DNA from: Liolophura sinensis
Lineage: Eukaryota; Mollusca; Polyplacophora; Chitonida; Chitonidae
Length of the DNA stretch: 64,000 bases
Direction: 5' to 3'
NCBI RefSeq assembly: GCF_032854445.1
Contig: NC_088295.1
Span: 95,413,805 to 95,477,804, forward strand
A model generated the notes under the pieces. That model saw only the letters and a program-made list of their open reading frames with translations, was not told the origin of the DNA and did not search any database. A program made the position numbers and the translations under genes. This document shows, piece after piece, positions 10,626-21,444 of the stretch; the stretch's first letter is position 1; the number at the start of each line of letters is the position of its first letter.

Positions 10626-12755
10626 ATATGGGTTTTTACAATGGCATGTGCCTTTAGTCAGGTTTCTTAGGGTGTAGCTCATGCTGGGTTGACCAGTGCC
10701 TTTAATCAGGTTTAGTGGGTTTGAGCTCATGCTGGGATAACTAGTGCCCTCAGTCACGTTTCTTGAGTGTGTCTCATGCACGGATGACTAGTACCTTAGT
10801 CCGGTTTATTGGAGCGTTTTAATACTGAGCTGACTAGACCCTTTAGTCAGGTTTATTGGGGTGTAGCTTATAATCGGATGACTAGTGCCCTCAGTTAGGT
10901 TTTTTGGGGTGTAGCTCATATTGATATGGCTAGTGTTTTCATCCGGGTTTATTGGGTTGTAGCTTATGCTTGGAATACTACTGTCTTTAGTCAGGTTTTT
11001 TGGCTTGTACCTCATGTCGGGATTACTAGTGCCTTCAGTTAGGTTTATGAGGTGTAGCTCATGCTGGGATAACTAATGCCCTCAGTCAGGTTTTTTGGGT
11101 GTGTCTCATGCACGGATGACTAGTGCCTTTGTCAGTTAGGTTTTTGGGGTGTATCTCATATTGTGATGACAAGTGTCTTCATTAAGGTTTATTGGGCTGT
11201 AGCTCATGCTAAGAATACTACTGTCTTCAGTCAGGTTTTTGGGTTGTACCTCATGTCTGGATTACTAGTTCCTTCAGTCAGGTTTTTGGGGTGTAGCTCA
11301 TGCTGGGATAACTGGTCCCTTCAGTCAGGTGTTTTGGGTGTGGCTCATGCCTCCATGACTTGTGCCTTTAGTCCGGTTTATTGGAGAATAGATTATAACT
11401 GGACAACTAGTGCTCTCAGTCAGGTTTATTGGGATGTAGCTTATACTCGGATGACCAGTGCCTTTAGTCATGTTTATTGGGGTGTAGCTTATGCTCGGAT
11501 GAATAGTGCCTTTAGTCAGGTTTATTGGGGTGTAGCTTATGCTCGGATGTGCCTTTAGTCAGTGTAGCTCTTGTTGAGTTAACAAGTGTTTTAGTTAGGT
11601 TTTATGGGGTGTAACTCATGTTGGGATTACTAGTGTCTTTAGTCAGGTTTATTGGGGTGTAGCTTATGCTCGGATGACTAGTGCCTTTAGTCAGGTTTAT
11701 TGGGATGTAGCTTATGCTCGGATGACCAGTGCCTTTAGTCAGGTTTATTGGGGTGTAGCTTATGTTCGGATGACCAGTGCCTTTAGTCAGGTTTATTGGG
11801 GTGTAGCTTATACTCGGATGACTAGTGCCTTTAGTCAGGTTTATTGGGGTGTAGCTTATACTCGGATGACCAGTGCCTTTATTCAGGTTTATTGGGGTGT
11901 AGCTTATGTTCGGATGACCAGTGCCTTTATTCAGGTTTATTGGGGTGTAGCTTATGCTCGGATGTGCCTTTACTCAGGTTTATTGGGGTGTAGCTTATGC
12001 TCGGATGTGCCTTTAGTAAGGTTTATTGGGGTGTAGCTCATGCTGGGATGACTAGTGCCTTTAGTCAGGTTTATTGGGGTGTAGCTTATGTTCGGATGAC
12101 TAGTGCCTTTAGTCAGGTTTATTGGGGTGTAGCTTATGCTCGGATGACTAGTGCCTTTAGTCAGGTTTATTGGGGTGTAGCTTATACTCGGATGACCAGT
12201 ACCTTTAGTCAGGTTTATTGGGGTGTAGCTTATGCTCAGATGTGCCTTTAGTCAGGTTTATTGGGGTGTAGCTTATGCTCGGATGTGCCTTTAGTCAGTG
12301 TAGCTCTTGTTGAGTTAACAAATATTTTAGTTAGGTTTTATGGGGTGTAGCTCATGTTGGGATGACAAGTGTTTTCAGTCAGGTTTATTGGGCTGTAGCT
12401 CATGTTGGGATGACTTGTGCTTTGTTAGGTTTTTGGGGTTGTAGCTCACGCTGGAAATACCATTGTCTTTAATCAGGTTTTTTGGGTTGTACCTCATGTC
12501 GGGATGCCTAGCGCCTTCAATCAAGTTTTTGGGGGGTGTGCCTCATGCTCGGATGATTATTACCTTTAGTCCGGTTTATTGGAGTGTAGCTTATAACTGG
12601 ATGACTAGTGCCGTCAGTCAAGTTTATTGGGGTGTAGCTTATGCTGGGAGACTTGTGCTTTCTGTCAGGTTTTATGGGGTGTATCTTAAGTTGGCATGAT
12701 TAGTGCTTTTAGTTGTGTTTATTGGGGTGTACCTCACGGCCTGTCATATCTGGTG
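10626..12755. repeat. 48-bp minisatellite, block 2
   Basis: More than 40 copies of the same 48-bp unit. The most homogeneous part is 11410-12300 (GTGCCTTTAGTCAGGTTTAT, TGGGGTGTAGCTTATGCTCG). Several copies at about 11545, 11965, 12005, 12240 and 12285 have lost a short piece after CTCGGATG. The 16-codon period leaves long open frames, which are not taken as genes. Confidence 0.95.
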
Positions 12756-13045
12756 TCTTCGGGGGGATGTTTCATTTGAAGTAATACATGTACTCATCCT
12801 GCCACAAAAAGACACAATGTACACATAGAGAATAACTCCTCCCATCATCGGCTCTCTCGGGGAGGACTGATTGAATACTGTTTATTCCTGATCCACTGGA
12901 CTCCTTCAAGGAGTACCAAAAATATGTGTTATGTGGTCGAAATTCTAACAATCATTAAATGTTTGTAGATTTTACTATTACCGATACACTATTGCGTCAC
13001 ACATTTTTTACTGCTTGCAATATATTTACTGTTACTGTGTGTAAA
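12756..13045. other. Unique spacer
   Basis: AT-rich unique sequence between the 48-bp array and a SINE. No gene is seen. Confidence 0.4.
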
Positions 13046-13185
13046 TGTATTGATTTATTGATTTATTTATTTGGTGTTTTACGCCGTCCTCAAGAATATT
13101 TGACTTATATGACGGCGGCCAGCATTATGGTGGAAGGAAACCGGGCAGAGCCCTGGGGAACCCACCACCATCCGCAGGTTGAATG
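13046..13185 (-). mobile_element. SINE fragment (conserved-body family)
   Basis: Plus-strand text begins TTTATTTATTTGGTGTTTTA, then CGCCGTCCTCAAGAATATTT, and reaches CCATCCGCAGGTTG. The tail is on the left, so the element is on the minus strand. The head is missing. A (TATC)n and T-rich stretch follows at about 13216-13255. Confidence 0.82.
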
Positions 13186-13440
13186 TAAATGTAGGCCCCT
13201 ACCTATGTGTGAATGTAGGCCCCTATTTATCTATCTATCTATCTTTATTTTTTTTTGTACGCCACAGCAATCTAGGCTGTGGGAAAACAGAACCAAATCT
13301 GTCCGCGGTATGTAAAACATACCTACATCCTTACTGACAGGACCAGCCCATCATTATATGACTAAAACGTCACAACCGGAAGACAGATAGAGCCAGGACA
13401 GACACAAGAAACAAATATCCATTAAAATTAACAGTAAAAC

Positions 13441-13462
13441 TTCCGCCTCAAAATAGGCGGAA
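13441..13462. other. Perfect 8-bp stem hairpin downstream of LINE ORF2
   Basis: TTCCGCCT (13441-13448) is the exact reverse complement of AGGCGGAA (13455-13462), with a 6-nt loop. It lies about 50 bp beyond the ORF2 end, in what would be the 3' UTR of the minus-strand LINE. Stem-loops are known recognition elements in the 3' ends of some LINEs. Its role here is inference. Confidence 0.5.
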
Positions 13463-13510
13463 CTGCTGAAAACGTGAAGTTATGACACCAGGTCACGAAC
13501 AATTGCGAGA

Positions 13511-15640
13511 TTAAAATTGGACAACGGGCCTGCCGTTCTGCAGAACGCAAAGAATAGAATTGCGACACCAGGTGGTCTTGAATGTCGCCAACTTTCCGAG
13601 CCTGCGATGCCGTTCAAAAACAGTCAGCAAGTGGTACTGCAGGTCCCTGTGGAAAAGGCTGGGCACCACCTTAAGATGGTCGATCACGTGATTGTGTGCT
13701 ACCACGTAGCACCGGTGCCTCCAAATTGACCAGATACAAAGAAACACCTGATCTCTGACGACCGGTTTCAATGAAGGCGGCACTTGTCTCAAGTCCCCCC
13801 ACAACACATCTTCCAGGCTGAACGAGAACCCTCGTCCAAGGAGGCGCCCAATTGTCCGTTCCAACATCTGCCACATGCTGGACCCAACCGGGCAATGCCA
13901 CACAAGGTGTTCTACGGTCTCGTCCTGAGACGAGCACAAAGGACAGTCGGCAGATGCAGACAGTCCTGCTCGGACTAACTTATGCCCGACCCACCACTGT
14001 CTGTGCCACAGCAGCCAAACAGCCTCCTTAGCTCGGTTGTCTACCCCAGACTTACAGAGCGATAAAAACAAGTTCCTCCAGGACGATGGCACCGAACCCA
14101 ACTGTTGCCACTTCTGGACTCCGGCGGGGGTTCTGTTGTCCACCAGAAGTATCCGATACCATCTTCTGGAGGAAAGCTGAGAAAGGTCCTGTTGATTAAC
14201 TTGATACCTCGTCCGGCTGGGATTCGTAATAGTATCCGGCAGATTGAACCATGCCTTCGGTATTGCCCTTCGCACAGCTGCTAGGTGAGGCCAATTGACC
14301 GACTCCAAGACCAGCCACACTCTGGTGCCTCCATCCACAATATCCGACAATCGCCGGATACTGGGCGTGGCCGTCTTACCAGGCATCAAGGGTCTTCCAC
14401 CCTCTCCCAAAATTAGGGGATTTCCATACAAATGCTGATCCAGAGCTTCCTGCCAAGAAGCCGGATCAGCCTCAGTCCGTTTCAGCTTAAAGAAGGTCTT
14501 CAGATGGTGGAAGTATCACCGAGGAAGAGAACTGAAACGCGTTGGCGCTTTAAGCAGCCGGAAAAAATCAACCACAGCGTGGGGTTCACTTTTCGACGCC
14601 ACAAGCCTCCGGCCTACCTGAGCCCACCGAGACGAGCTCAACATAAGCCGCTCCAAAAAAGCCAGCTGTAAGGACTGAACCTTCTTGGGGATATCTACGA
14701 GGCCTAGACCTCCAATTGCCTTGGGGAGGGTACAAACTTTGAAAGAGACCAGAGGCTTTGTACTCTTCCACAAAAAATCCCGACACATCCCAACTAATGT
14801 GTGCTCCTTATCCGCCGGCAAGTCAAAAACTGAGGCAACATACCACAATTTCGACATTGCCAGCAAGTTTAATACAAGAACTCGCCCAACAATGCTTAGG
14901 CTTCTCTTGCTCCACCCCTTGAGGGTGCTGCCGACCTTCTGGATGCGGTCATTCCAGTTAACAGCAGCCGCGTTTTTTGCACCTTGTTTTACCCCCAAGA
15001 GTTTGACGTGATCCTGTGACCATTCAATACCCAAAGGAGTATCGGCACGACCCTTCCAAGCACCCAAGAATAACCCTTTTGACTTGGATCTGTTGACTTT
15101 GCAGCCAGACGCTTTCTGGTACTTGTTCAAGATCGTCTCAGTAATGTGGAAGTCTTCATCATCTCCCACGAAGAGAGATGCGTCGTTGCCATACTGGGAG
15201 ATTTTGATCGAATCTTCGACATCAGGGACTCTCACTCCCTTCATGTCAGACCACCCCAAGAACCTCTGCGGCCAGAACGTAAAGCAGGGGAGACAGAGGA
15301 CAGCCCTGGCGAACTCCACGCTCGAGGAGAACAGGGTCACCAATAAAACCATTCACCATTACACGATTTACAGGGGACTTGTAAAGAAGCCGGATCCATT
15401 TACAAAAAACAGGCCCGAACCCCATCCGCTCCAACACTTTGTGCATAAAAACCCATTCCAAACGATCGAAAGCCTTCTCGTTATCAAGGCTTATGATTGC
15501 CGCCTCGATATCCTCGTGTTCGACCAGCTCTATAAGGTCCCGAACAAGGAAGCTATTGGTGAGGATTGACCTCCCTGGCACAGAACAGGTCTGATCACTG
15601 TGAACAACAAGGCCCATCACGGATCCAAGTCTCCCGGAAC
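13511..15640 (-). pseudogene. Tx1-like LINE ORF2 remnant (RT and C-terminal zinc-binding region)
   Basis: The C-terminal half of a non-LTR retrotransposon polyprotein. The first frame (15620-15246) has the RT fingers and palm: HSDQTCSVPGRSILTNSF, then AAIISLDNEKAFDRLEW (motif A) and GVRQGCPLSPLLYVLAAEVL (motif B), which resemble the Tx1 group. A frameshift near 15250 moves to the frame that starts with MKGVRVPDVEDSIKISQYGND. Here the catalytic YADD-type motif C reads YGND, which should be inactive. That frame has an in-frame TGA at 14516-14518 and continues to 13511. A zinc-binding motif CPLCSSQDETVEHLVWHCP lies in the last part. The endonuclease and the first part of the RT are absent. The upstream edge joins the ORF1 remnant at about 15625-15640. 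Confidence 0.88.
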
Positions 15641-16905
15641 GGAATCATCCATTTCCGACGTCGTGTCGTCCATGGGGATAACTGATCCAGAGGCTTCAAT
15701 GCCGCTAACTTGGTCTTTTGGGGTGTCCTAAAAAAATGGCCTCTGAAGCGGTGCTCCATAAGGACTCATTTACATCTTGTTTTGCAGTTGGCTGGGAAAA
15801 GGTAAATGACTGACTCCACAAGTCTTGTGAAGAGTCTTGCTCGGGAGACTGACCGGTCGAGCTGTACGGAACCAACGGTTCAGTGAAACCCAACGATACT
15901 TTCTCCTGTTTGACCTGGCTAGAAACTGATGAAATACCATCATCTGCATTTTTGTCCACATCATTTTCCTCCTCTTTACCCCCTTCATTCCTACCACCCT
16001 CCTGCCCGTCCTTACCATTATCCATAGCATCTTTATCCTTCCCGTCCTCTGCCTCATTCACCTCATTTTTATCATCATTACCCACTACATCATTGCTACT
16101 CTCCTGTCCACCATCCGTATCCCCATTAACCATTTCACAATCATCCTCAGCCTCATTACTATCATCCGTGTCATCGTCACTGTCATCCTTTCCGTCATTA
16201 TCTTCCCGCTCATTGTCATGATCATCATTATTCATATCCTAGTCGTCCTTATTACCATCGTCCTTATCATTACAATTATCATCCATCGCAACTGCGATGT
16301 CATCTTCATCTCCACTACTTCTCCCATTGTCGCTACTCTCAGTGTCCAGATCTTGAGGACAATTCTTTTGGAAATGACCTTCTTGCCTGCAAATCAAACA
16401 TTTGTTTTTCAGTGGGCAGTCATTTTTGAGGTGGTCTGTCGCCTGGCACAGGTGACAAGCTCGCACCTGCCCTCTGTACCAGACTGGTAACCGAAAAGAT
16501 GCTCCCACCCAATGGCTTCAGGAATGGTGGACGAAATGTTGCTCATCCATACTCTCCTAACCCCATTTTGCAAGGTTCTGTCGAACAGGTAGCATTCTCG
16601 TGCGACAGAGTGCACCGTTCAAACTGTTTGAGAATAGCCCCTATCCGTTCATCCGGAATCTCGTAGGGGCTCTTCACCTTCACCAAAGTTCTGGATTGTT
16701 CAACTTCATAAACCGGACAGTTTACTCCATTAAGCACCAGATCTTCATTAAGTAGTTTGTGCTTGACCTTCTCATTGGCGACAGTGACATTCCACAGATC
16801 CCCAGTAACGTGGACCAAACCCCTCAACACTTTGGGTCCGCTGCCGATGCGTTCCTGCAACCCATGATAAACGTCAATCGCTTTTACATTGCCTTTAATT
16901 CGCAA
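15626..16905 (-). pseudogene. LINE ORF1 (gag-like, two CCHC knuckles), decayed
   Basis: Minus-strand ORF1 similar to the one at 57303. The N-terminal part (DVYHGLQERIGSGPKVLRGL, WNVTVANEKVKHKLLNEDL) runs from 16905 and is frameshifted near 16560-16600. Next comes LPVWYRGQVRACHLC and two complete CX2CX4HX4C knuckles (CHLCQATDHLKNDC and CLICRQEGHFQKNC). A long Asp/Glu/Asn-rich region (about 16235-15960) and a Ser-rich end follow. After another shift near 15715 the text reads SGSVIPMDDTTSEMDD and stops at about 15625. It probably encoded the RNA-binding ORF1 protein of a retrotransposon. The coding text is only lightly damaged. Confidence 0.85.
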
Positions 16906-17370
16906 TTAAAGGCTAAGAGGCCTTTTAATCCGGAAAGCCATTCTTGTGGTAAAAAAAAAAAAACCTCGCCCAAAGGAGCCACCTGGCTGACACGTCCAAC
17001 TGTGTGGACGGCCAGTCAGGTACTGCACTGTGTTCTCAACCCCTTGAATGATCAACTGTCAAGTGACAGTGGCCAATGAACTTCGTGCAAGAGTGCACGA
17101 ATTTGCTGCCTGTTAGTGACACAAGCCTTTGTGTGCCCTGCTAGCCCGGGATTAATGGAGCTCGACCGGGCAAGCTGACCTTGTTCACTGTCCTATGTTG
17201 TAACCTGTATAGGCCTCCAACACAGGCCACGACAACCGGTGACCGAGCAAAGCCGCGCGGGCTGGCTCACCGGCCACGCTGGCCAAACACCAAAACGTCC
17301 AAAAAACTGGTCAAAAATATGGAATTTCTGACCACAAACTATATCAATCGACAGCTCGTGCCTGTCTGTG
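16906..17370. other. Probable LINE 5' UTR or flank, no gene seen
   Basis: This is GC-rich compared with its surroundings, with an A13 run at 16952-16964. It may be the 5' UTR of the minus-strand LINE. The 5' boundary cannot be placed by eye. Confidence 0.35.
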
Positions 17371-17375
17371 TCTGT

Positions 17376-17495
17376 GTGTCTGTATGTATGTATGTATGTT
17401 TTGTTTTTTTTGATTGTTGTTTTACGCCGTACTCAAGAATATTTCACTTATACCACGGCGGGTATGTATGCATGTATGTATGTATGTATGGTGAT
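17376..17495 (-). mobile_element. SINE fragment flanked by (TATG)n
   Basis: Between two TATG microsatellites (about 17380-17400 and 17463-17490) lies TTGATTGTTGTTTTACGCC, GTACTCAAGAATATTTCACT and ACCACGGCGG, a short piece of the conserved SINE body in minus orientation. Confidence 0.75.
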
Positions 17496-17778
17496 AACTC
17501 TCACAAAAGACAATCTCGCGTTTTTGTGGTTTGTGACTTATGAAAAGACCTTCATTTGCTTATAGAAGCTGATTTATTCGTATATTTCTGGAACCATTAA
17601 ACACACTTTTAAAAAATAGAACTCATAACCACTTTTGAATTTGTTTTCTCCTGGCCATCCTTAAAAATCTAAGACAAAAACCCAAATAAATGTATTTTCT
17701 TTGTGAAACGCGTTAGACTAAATTGCTAGTCAGCTATCGGATTTAATAGTCAAAGTCAGCCTCAGGCTTTTTGTGAAG
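17496..17778. other. Unique spacer
   Basis: AT-rich unique DNA, downstream of sulfotransferase gene 1 on its strand. No gene is seen. Confidence 0.35.
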
Positions 17779-17779
17779 C

Positions 17780-18095
17780 GAACCCCTAGATTTGTAGTGT
17801 ACCTCAGGCTAGCATGATTAATGCCTGTAGCCACGGTTTTTGGAGTGTACCTCGGGCAAGCATGATTAATGCCTGTAGCCACGATTTTTGGAGTGTACCT
17901 CGGGCAAGCATGATTAATGCCTGTAGCCACGATTTTTGGAATGTACCTCAGGCAAGGAGGACTAGTGCCTGCAGTCAGGGTTTTTCGAGTGGACCTTAGG
18001 CTAGCATGACTAGTGCCAGCGGTCAGGGTTTTTGGAGTTTACCTCAGACATACAAGACTAGTACCTGCAGCTTGGGTTTTAGAGTTGGGCTTCAG
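17780..18095. repeat. 48-bp minisatellite related to the 7.8-12.8 kb array
   Basis: Six to seven units of 48 bp with AGCATGATTAATGCCTGTAG and CCACGATTTTTGGAGTGTAC. The copies near 17950-18050 read ACTAGTGCCTGCAGTCAGGG, which aligns with ACTAGTGCCTTTAGTCAGGT of the larger array at the same period. It is therefore probably a diverged outlier of the same family, lying just 3' of sulfotransferase gene 1. Confidence 0.85.
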
Positions 18096-18177
18096 ATCTC
18101 CCTGGAATATAATTATATGGAGAGTGTCTTATAGTGTGGTCCAAAATTCATTTTCAGCTGTACCTATAATTGTCAAC

Positions 18178-19275
18178 TCAAGGGAAGTAGAATTTCCTCA
18201 TATTCCGTTTTCTCACATTTTCCTCAAACAGCTCAGCGGGCTGCGGATCGTAACCAAAGATGTCAAAGTCTGGTTTGTAAAGTGTTTGCAGTTTCAGCAT
18301 GTCCTCCATTGGCACCTGGCTGTATGCCTCCAATAGAGCTTCTTGTCGGTTTAGCTTGCGTAGGTTTTTATCGCTGTCCCCTTTGTACTTCTGTAAGATA
18401 AACGTCTTCACTTCTTCCTTGGAAACTGATTTATCATGGCTGAACCAATCTGGAAATTCAACAGATTTATTTAGGATGCCGCGCACCTGTTCTTTTCGTA
18501 GAAGTCTCAGCAGTGTTTCTGGTAAAGACATGCAGTTCTGCGCATGTGAGTTATACCGACCGTAGAGACCATACACGTTTTTCTCAAGACGGTCTACCTC
18601 GCTTTCACTTTCCATATCACGAAAAATTATATCATCACCAATGTACTTTTCCAAAATGTAGTTGAGGTCCTGAGAAATTGTCTCCAACTTACCAATGAGG
18701 TCATATTCCACCTCGCAAGGAGAACATACCATGTACATGGGCATCCAGTGCAGGTTAAGACCAGCTTTTGTCTCCACAGTACGGATGACGTGCTTAATAA
18801 ATTCAGGAAACGTGACGTTGTGCCCACAGGATAGTGACAGTTTGTCTGGGTTCTTTCGATTATTGCGGATGATGACTTTCCCAATGTTCCAAAATGATGG
18901 ATTTGTAGTGAAGAATTTATCGATATAACATGCCAGCAGTCTGGAATATGGTTCTCGGACGAATAAAAACGTGGTGAAGTTTTTTAATGTCCAGTGAGCA
19001 ACGCCGAACGGATATTGGCCAAGAGTCGGTTGAGAATTGTCATGGCCAGTTTTCACGTCAAAAGGGCTGAGTCCAGTTTTCGTCCCCGAAGACACCTGGA
19101 ACACCCTTTTCCAAAACGACGAGGCAACTTTAGCAATGGGACAATACAACAGCTTGTGTTTCTCATCCACCGACAGCCTATTGCCGATTAAATCTCTCCC
19201 TCCGTACTCGCTGATTTTGCCTTTGCATGCCTTCAGCAGGGTTTCTCGTCGTTCTCTGTACACACTGTCACTCTT
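18178..19275 (-). CDS. Carbohydrate sulfotransferase (Sulfotransfer_2/CHST8-14-like), gene 1, catalytic exon 3
   Basis: This exon encodes residues 44-408 of a predicted 408-aa type II Golgi sulfotransferase that transfers sulfate from PAPS to a glycan. The PAPS 5'-phosphosulfate motif is CPIAKVASSFWKRV (about residues 88-101). The 3'-phosphate motif is FVREPYSRLLACYIDKF (from about 148). The family-typical stretch HWMPMYMVCSPCEVEYDLIG starts near 219. The acceptor is TTATTTCAG|AAG at 19276/19275, phase 0, and the stop TGA is at 18178-18180. I placed the start in the upstream anchor exon because the frame joins exactly through a 32-nt microexon. Possible N-glycosylation sites include NFT and NVT. 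The length fits the CHST8-14 group. The sugar acceptor cannot be told. No lesion is seen, so the gene looks intact. Confidence 0.92.
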   Translation of the reverse strand, partial: KSDSVYRERRETLLKACKGKISEYGGRDLIGNRLSVDEKHKLLYCPIAKVASSFWKRVFQVSSGTKTGLSPFDVKTGHDNSQPTLGQYPFGVAHWTLKNFTTFLFVREPYSRLLACYIDKFFTTNPSFWNIGKVIIRNNRKNPDKLSLSCGHNVTFPEFIKHVIRTVETKAGLNLHWMPMYMVCSPCEVEYDLIGKLETISQDLNYILEKYIGDDIIFRDMESESEVDRLEKNVYGLYGRYNSHAQNCMSLPETLLRLLRKEQVRGILNKSVEFPDWFSHDKSVSKEEVKTFILQKYKGDSDKNLRKLNRQEALLEAYSQVPMEDMLKLQTLYKPDFDIFGYDPQPAELFEENVRKRNMRKFYFP

Positions 19276-19425
19276 CTGAAATAACTGGGAAAAAACACTG
19301 ACAATGAAGCAATATATAATAACGTGTGAACCCGGGCATTACTATCAAAACATAGGCAAGGTGGCGGTATACATGTACTTCTATGTCTAACTTTAAAGGA
19401 AAAAAGCAATAGTGAAAACTAGGCT
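19276..19425 (-). other. Short unique part of gene 1 intron 2 next to the acceptor
   Basis: Contains the polypyrimidine tract GTGTTTTTTCCCAGTTATTT before the exon-3 acceptor on the minus strand. Nothing else is seen. Confidence 0.5.
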
Positions 19426-19429
19426 GGCA

Positions 19430-19995
19430 GGCCCTCTGATGTACACGAGATCGAATACTGTTACAGTGATCTTGTGCACGAGATTGAATACTCTGATGGG
19501 GATCTTGTACATGTCATCCAATACTGTTATGGCTTGCACACCAGAGCGAATACTGTTACAGTGATCTAGTGCACGAGAATGAATACTGTTACAATGATCT
19601 TGTGCACGAGATTGAATACTCTGATGGGGATCTTGTACACGACATCCAATACTGTTATGGTGAACTTGTAAACCAGAGCGAATACTGTTACAGTGATCTA
19701 GTGCACGAGACTGAATACTGTTATAGTGATTTTGTACACGAGATTGAATATTGTTGTGCACAAGATCGAATACTCTTATAGCCATTTTGTACAACTGATC
19801 GAATACTGTTATGGTGATCTTGTACAGCAGAGCTAATACTGTTATGGTGATCTTGTACACGAGATCGAATACTGTTATAGTGATCTTGTACACGAAATCG
19901 AATACTCTTACAGTGATCTTGCACACCTGATCGAATAGTGATCTTCTACACGAGATCGAGTACTGTTAGTCATCTTGTACACCTGATCTAATGAA
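19430..19995. repeat. 33-bp minisatellite in gene 1 intron 2
   Basis: About 17 copies of a 33-bp unit, GATCTTGTACACGAGATCGA plus ATACTGTTATAGT. The core GATCTTGTACACGAGATC is a near-palindrome. Variants carry ACGAGATTG or ACCAGAGCG. The 11-codon period leaves frames open on both strands, which is not evidence of coding. Confidence 0.93.
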
Positions 19996-20653
19996 AATAA
20001 GACAATTGTCTAAACTTTAGTTTAACTAAACAGATAAGAGTTGTATTGAAAACTTTAGTTTAACTAAATAGGTAATACTTTTAATTTTTATGTTCTTGGC
20101 GAGAGGACACAAGGTGTCAGGTAGTGATGAGGCTGGAGGTCACGACCCTTTCACGTTGCTAGGAATCTCTCTACATTGGTGGGATAGGAAGATCCAGATT
20201 ATGACGGTCAACCTATGTGAAGATTTGAACGGTTACTGTCTCGCAGGCTGATAGGCACCAGGGCTTATTCAGCATGGTTCGATTTTGGCTGAGTTACAGC
20301 TCTAAACGTTGACATTGTCTCTTGTGGAAAATTGAACAGGTGACAAGCCATACATAGCTGCTTCTTGCTGTAGAGGTTGACCTGTGTTTAGGGGAGAATG
20401 GCTGGAATAAACCATTCCACGATGCTTCTTTGGTGAACTGATGAACGAGTTACATGAAAACTAAACAAAAAAAAAAATGGTGCGACAGTCGACCTAGGGT
20501 GAATATTCGGTCATAAGTCCGTTTTTCCACTCATTTTGAAGATTTTGGACACTTTTTTCAAAACTAGCATACGATGGAAGGTGTAATCAAGTATGTCGCA
20601 TGAGCTGATTTGATTGATTGGACTATATGTTTTAGTGTGAGGCAGTCTTTACA

Positions 20654-20655
<2 letters not shown>
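19996..20655. other. Unique part of gene 1 intron 2
   Basis: No exon or repeat is recognised. An 11-13 nt A run lies near 20466-20477. Confidence 0.4.

Positions 20656-20718
<63 letters not shown>
20656..20718. repeat. (TA)n microsatellite
   Basis: A pure AT dinucleotide run of about 60 bp inside gene 1 intron 2. Confidence 0.97.
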
Positions 20719-20720
<2 letters not shown>

Positions 20721-20889
20721 GAATTTCGTTCAATTTTTCTGAATAAATGCGTACAAAGTAGTTAAATTTAACTAGATTTACTAAAACTTGCGTCTGTTGT
20801 TGCTCGACAATATTTACTTAATACATTGCAATTAAACCAGAAAATCAATTTTTAAACTGACAACAATAAATAGAAGCAGGATAATACCA

Positions 20890-21060
20890 TCGTACACCCG
20901 ACGATGACAGAAAGCGATGTTACGATGATGCAAGGCGATGACACCAAGGCGTGTCCTCCCTTCGTGCATTCGCTTCGTGCCATCCCGCCATAGCTTTGTG
21001 CCATCGTGCCATCGCTTTTTGCCATCGCTGGACGATGTTACGATGGTGGCCTTATCCGGC
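20890..21060. repeat. CATCG/CGATG-rich imperfect inverted repeat
   Basis: The left half carries GCGATGTTACGATGATG and GGCGATGACACC. The right half carries CCATCGTGCCATCGC and GACGATGTTACGATGGTG. The opposed words give an imperfect inverted structure of about 170 bp that looks like a MITE or a short mobile-element remnant. It ends about 30 bp from the microexon at 21092. Confidence 0.45.
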
Positions 21061-21091
21061 TACCATACTGTGTGGGCTTCTTTGTACTTAC

Positions 21092-21123
21092 CCTGGAGAA
21101 CAAGGACAGATGAGAAGCATTAC
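21092..21123 (-). CDS. Sulfotransferase gene 1, microexon 2 (32 nt)
   Basis: On the minus strand TTATTTGTTTCAG precedes the 32-nt exon and CCAGG|GTAAGT follows. With the single G carried from exon 1 it encodes G-N-A-S-H-L-S-L-F-S-R and leaves phase 0, which joins exactly to AAG at 19275. It adds an Asn-Ala-Ser sequon to the stem region. The match in position, phase (1 in, 0 out) and ending (TCTCCAGG|GTAAGT) with the 38-nt microexon of gene 2 at 54081-54118 is strong evidence that it is real. Confidence 0.88.
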
Positions 21124-21440
21124 CTGAAACAAATAACGCACTCTACACAACATAGTTCTTGTTTGACAACCTCTTGTTTGGCAAGAGAAGAATGAAGCCA
21201 TTAAAAGTTAAAGCATACCAAAACTATTGCTGATGGCAAGAGGAAACAGATTCTAATGAGGTCATTTGCCATTTTATTTATGCCACGAATAAAATTGGAG
21301 ATTGGAGGTTTGAGTATTGTAGTATGTTTTCCCACTTTTGCTGAACTTATAGGTTAGTTTTTCTCCCACATAATCGATTCGCATCATTCATGTACGTTAA
21401 AACACCTTACTTGACTGTACAAACTGGGTGACACATCGTC
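21124..21440. other. Unique part of gene 1 intron 1
   Basis: Intronic unique sequence between the microexon acceptor and the 72-bp array. No other exon is seen. Confidence 0.45.
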
Positions 21441-21444
21441 ACGT

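Noticed and set aside
15705-16235. Asp/Asn/Glu-rich open frame as a host acidic protein
   Set aside because: It is the acidic region of the LINE ORF1. The same layout occurs in the ORF1 at 57892-58824 next to CCHC knuckles.
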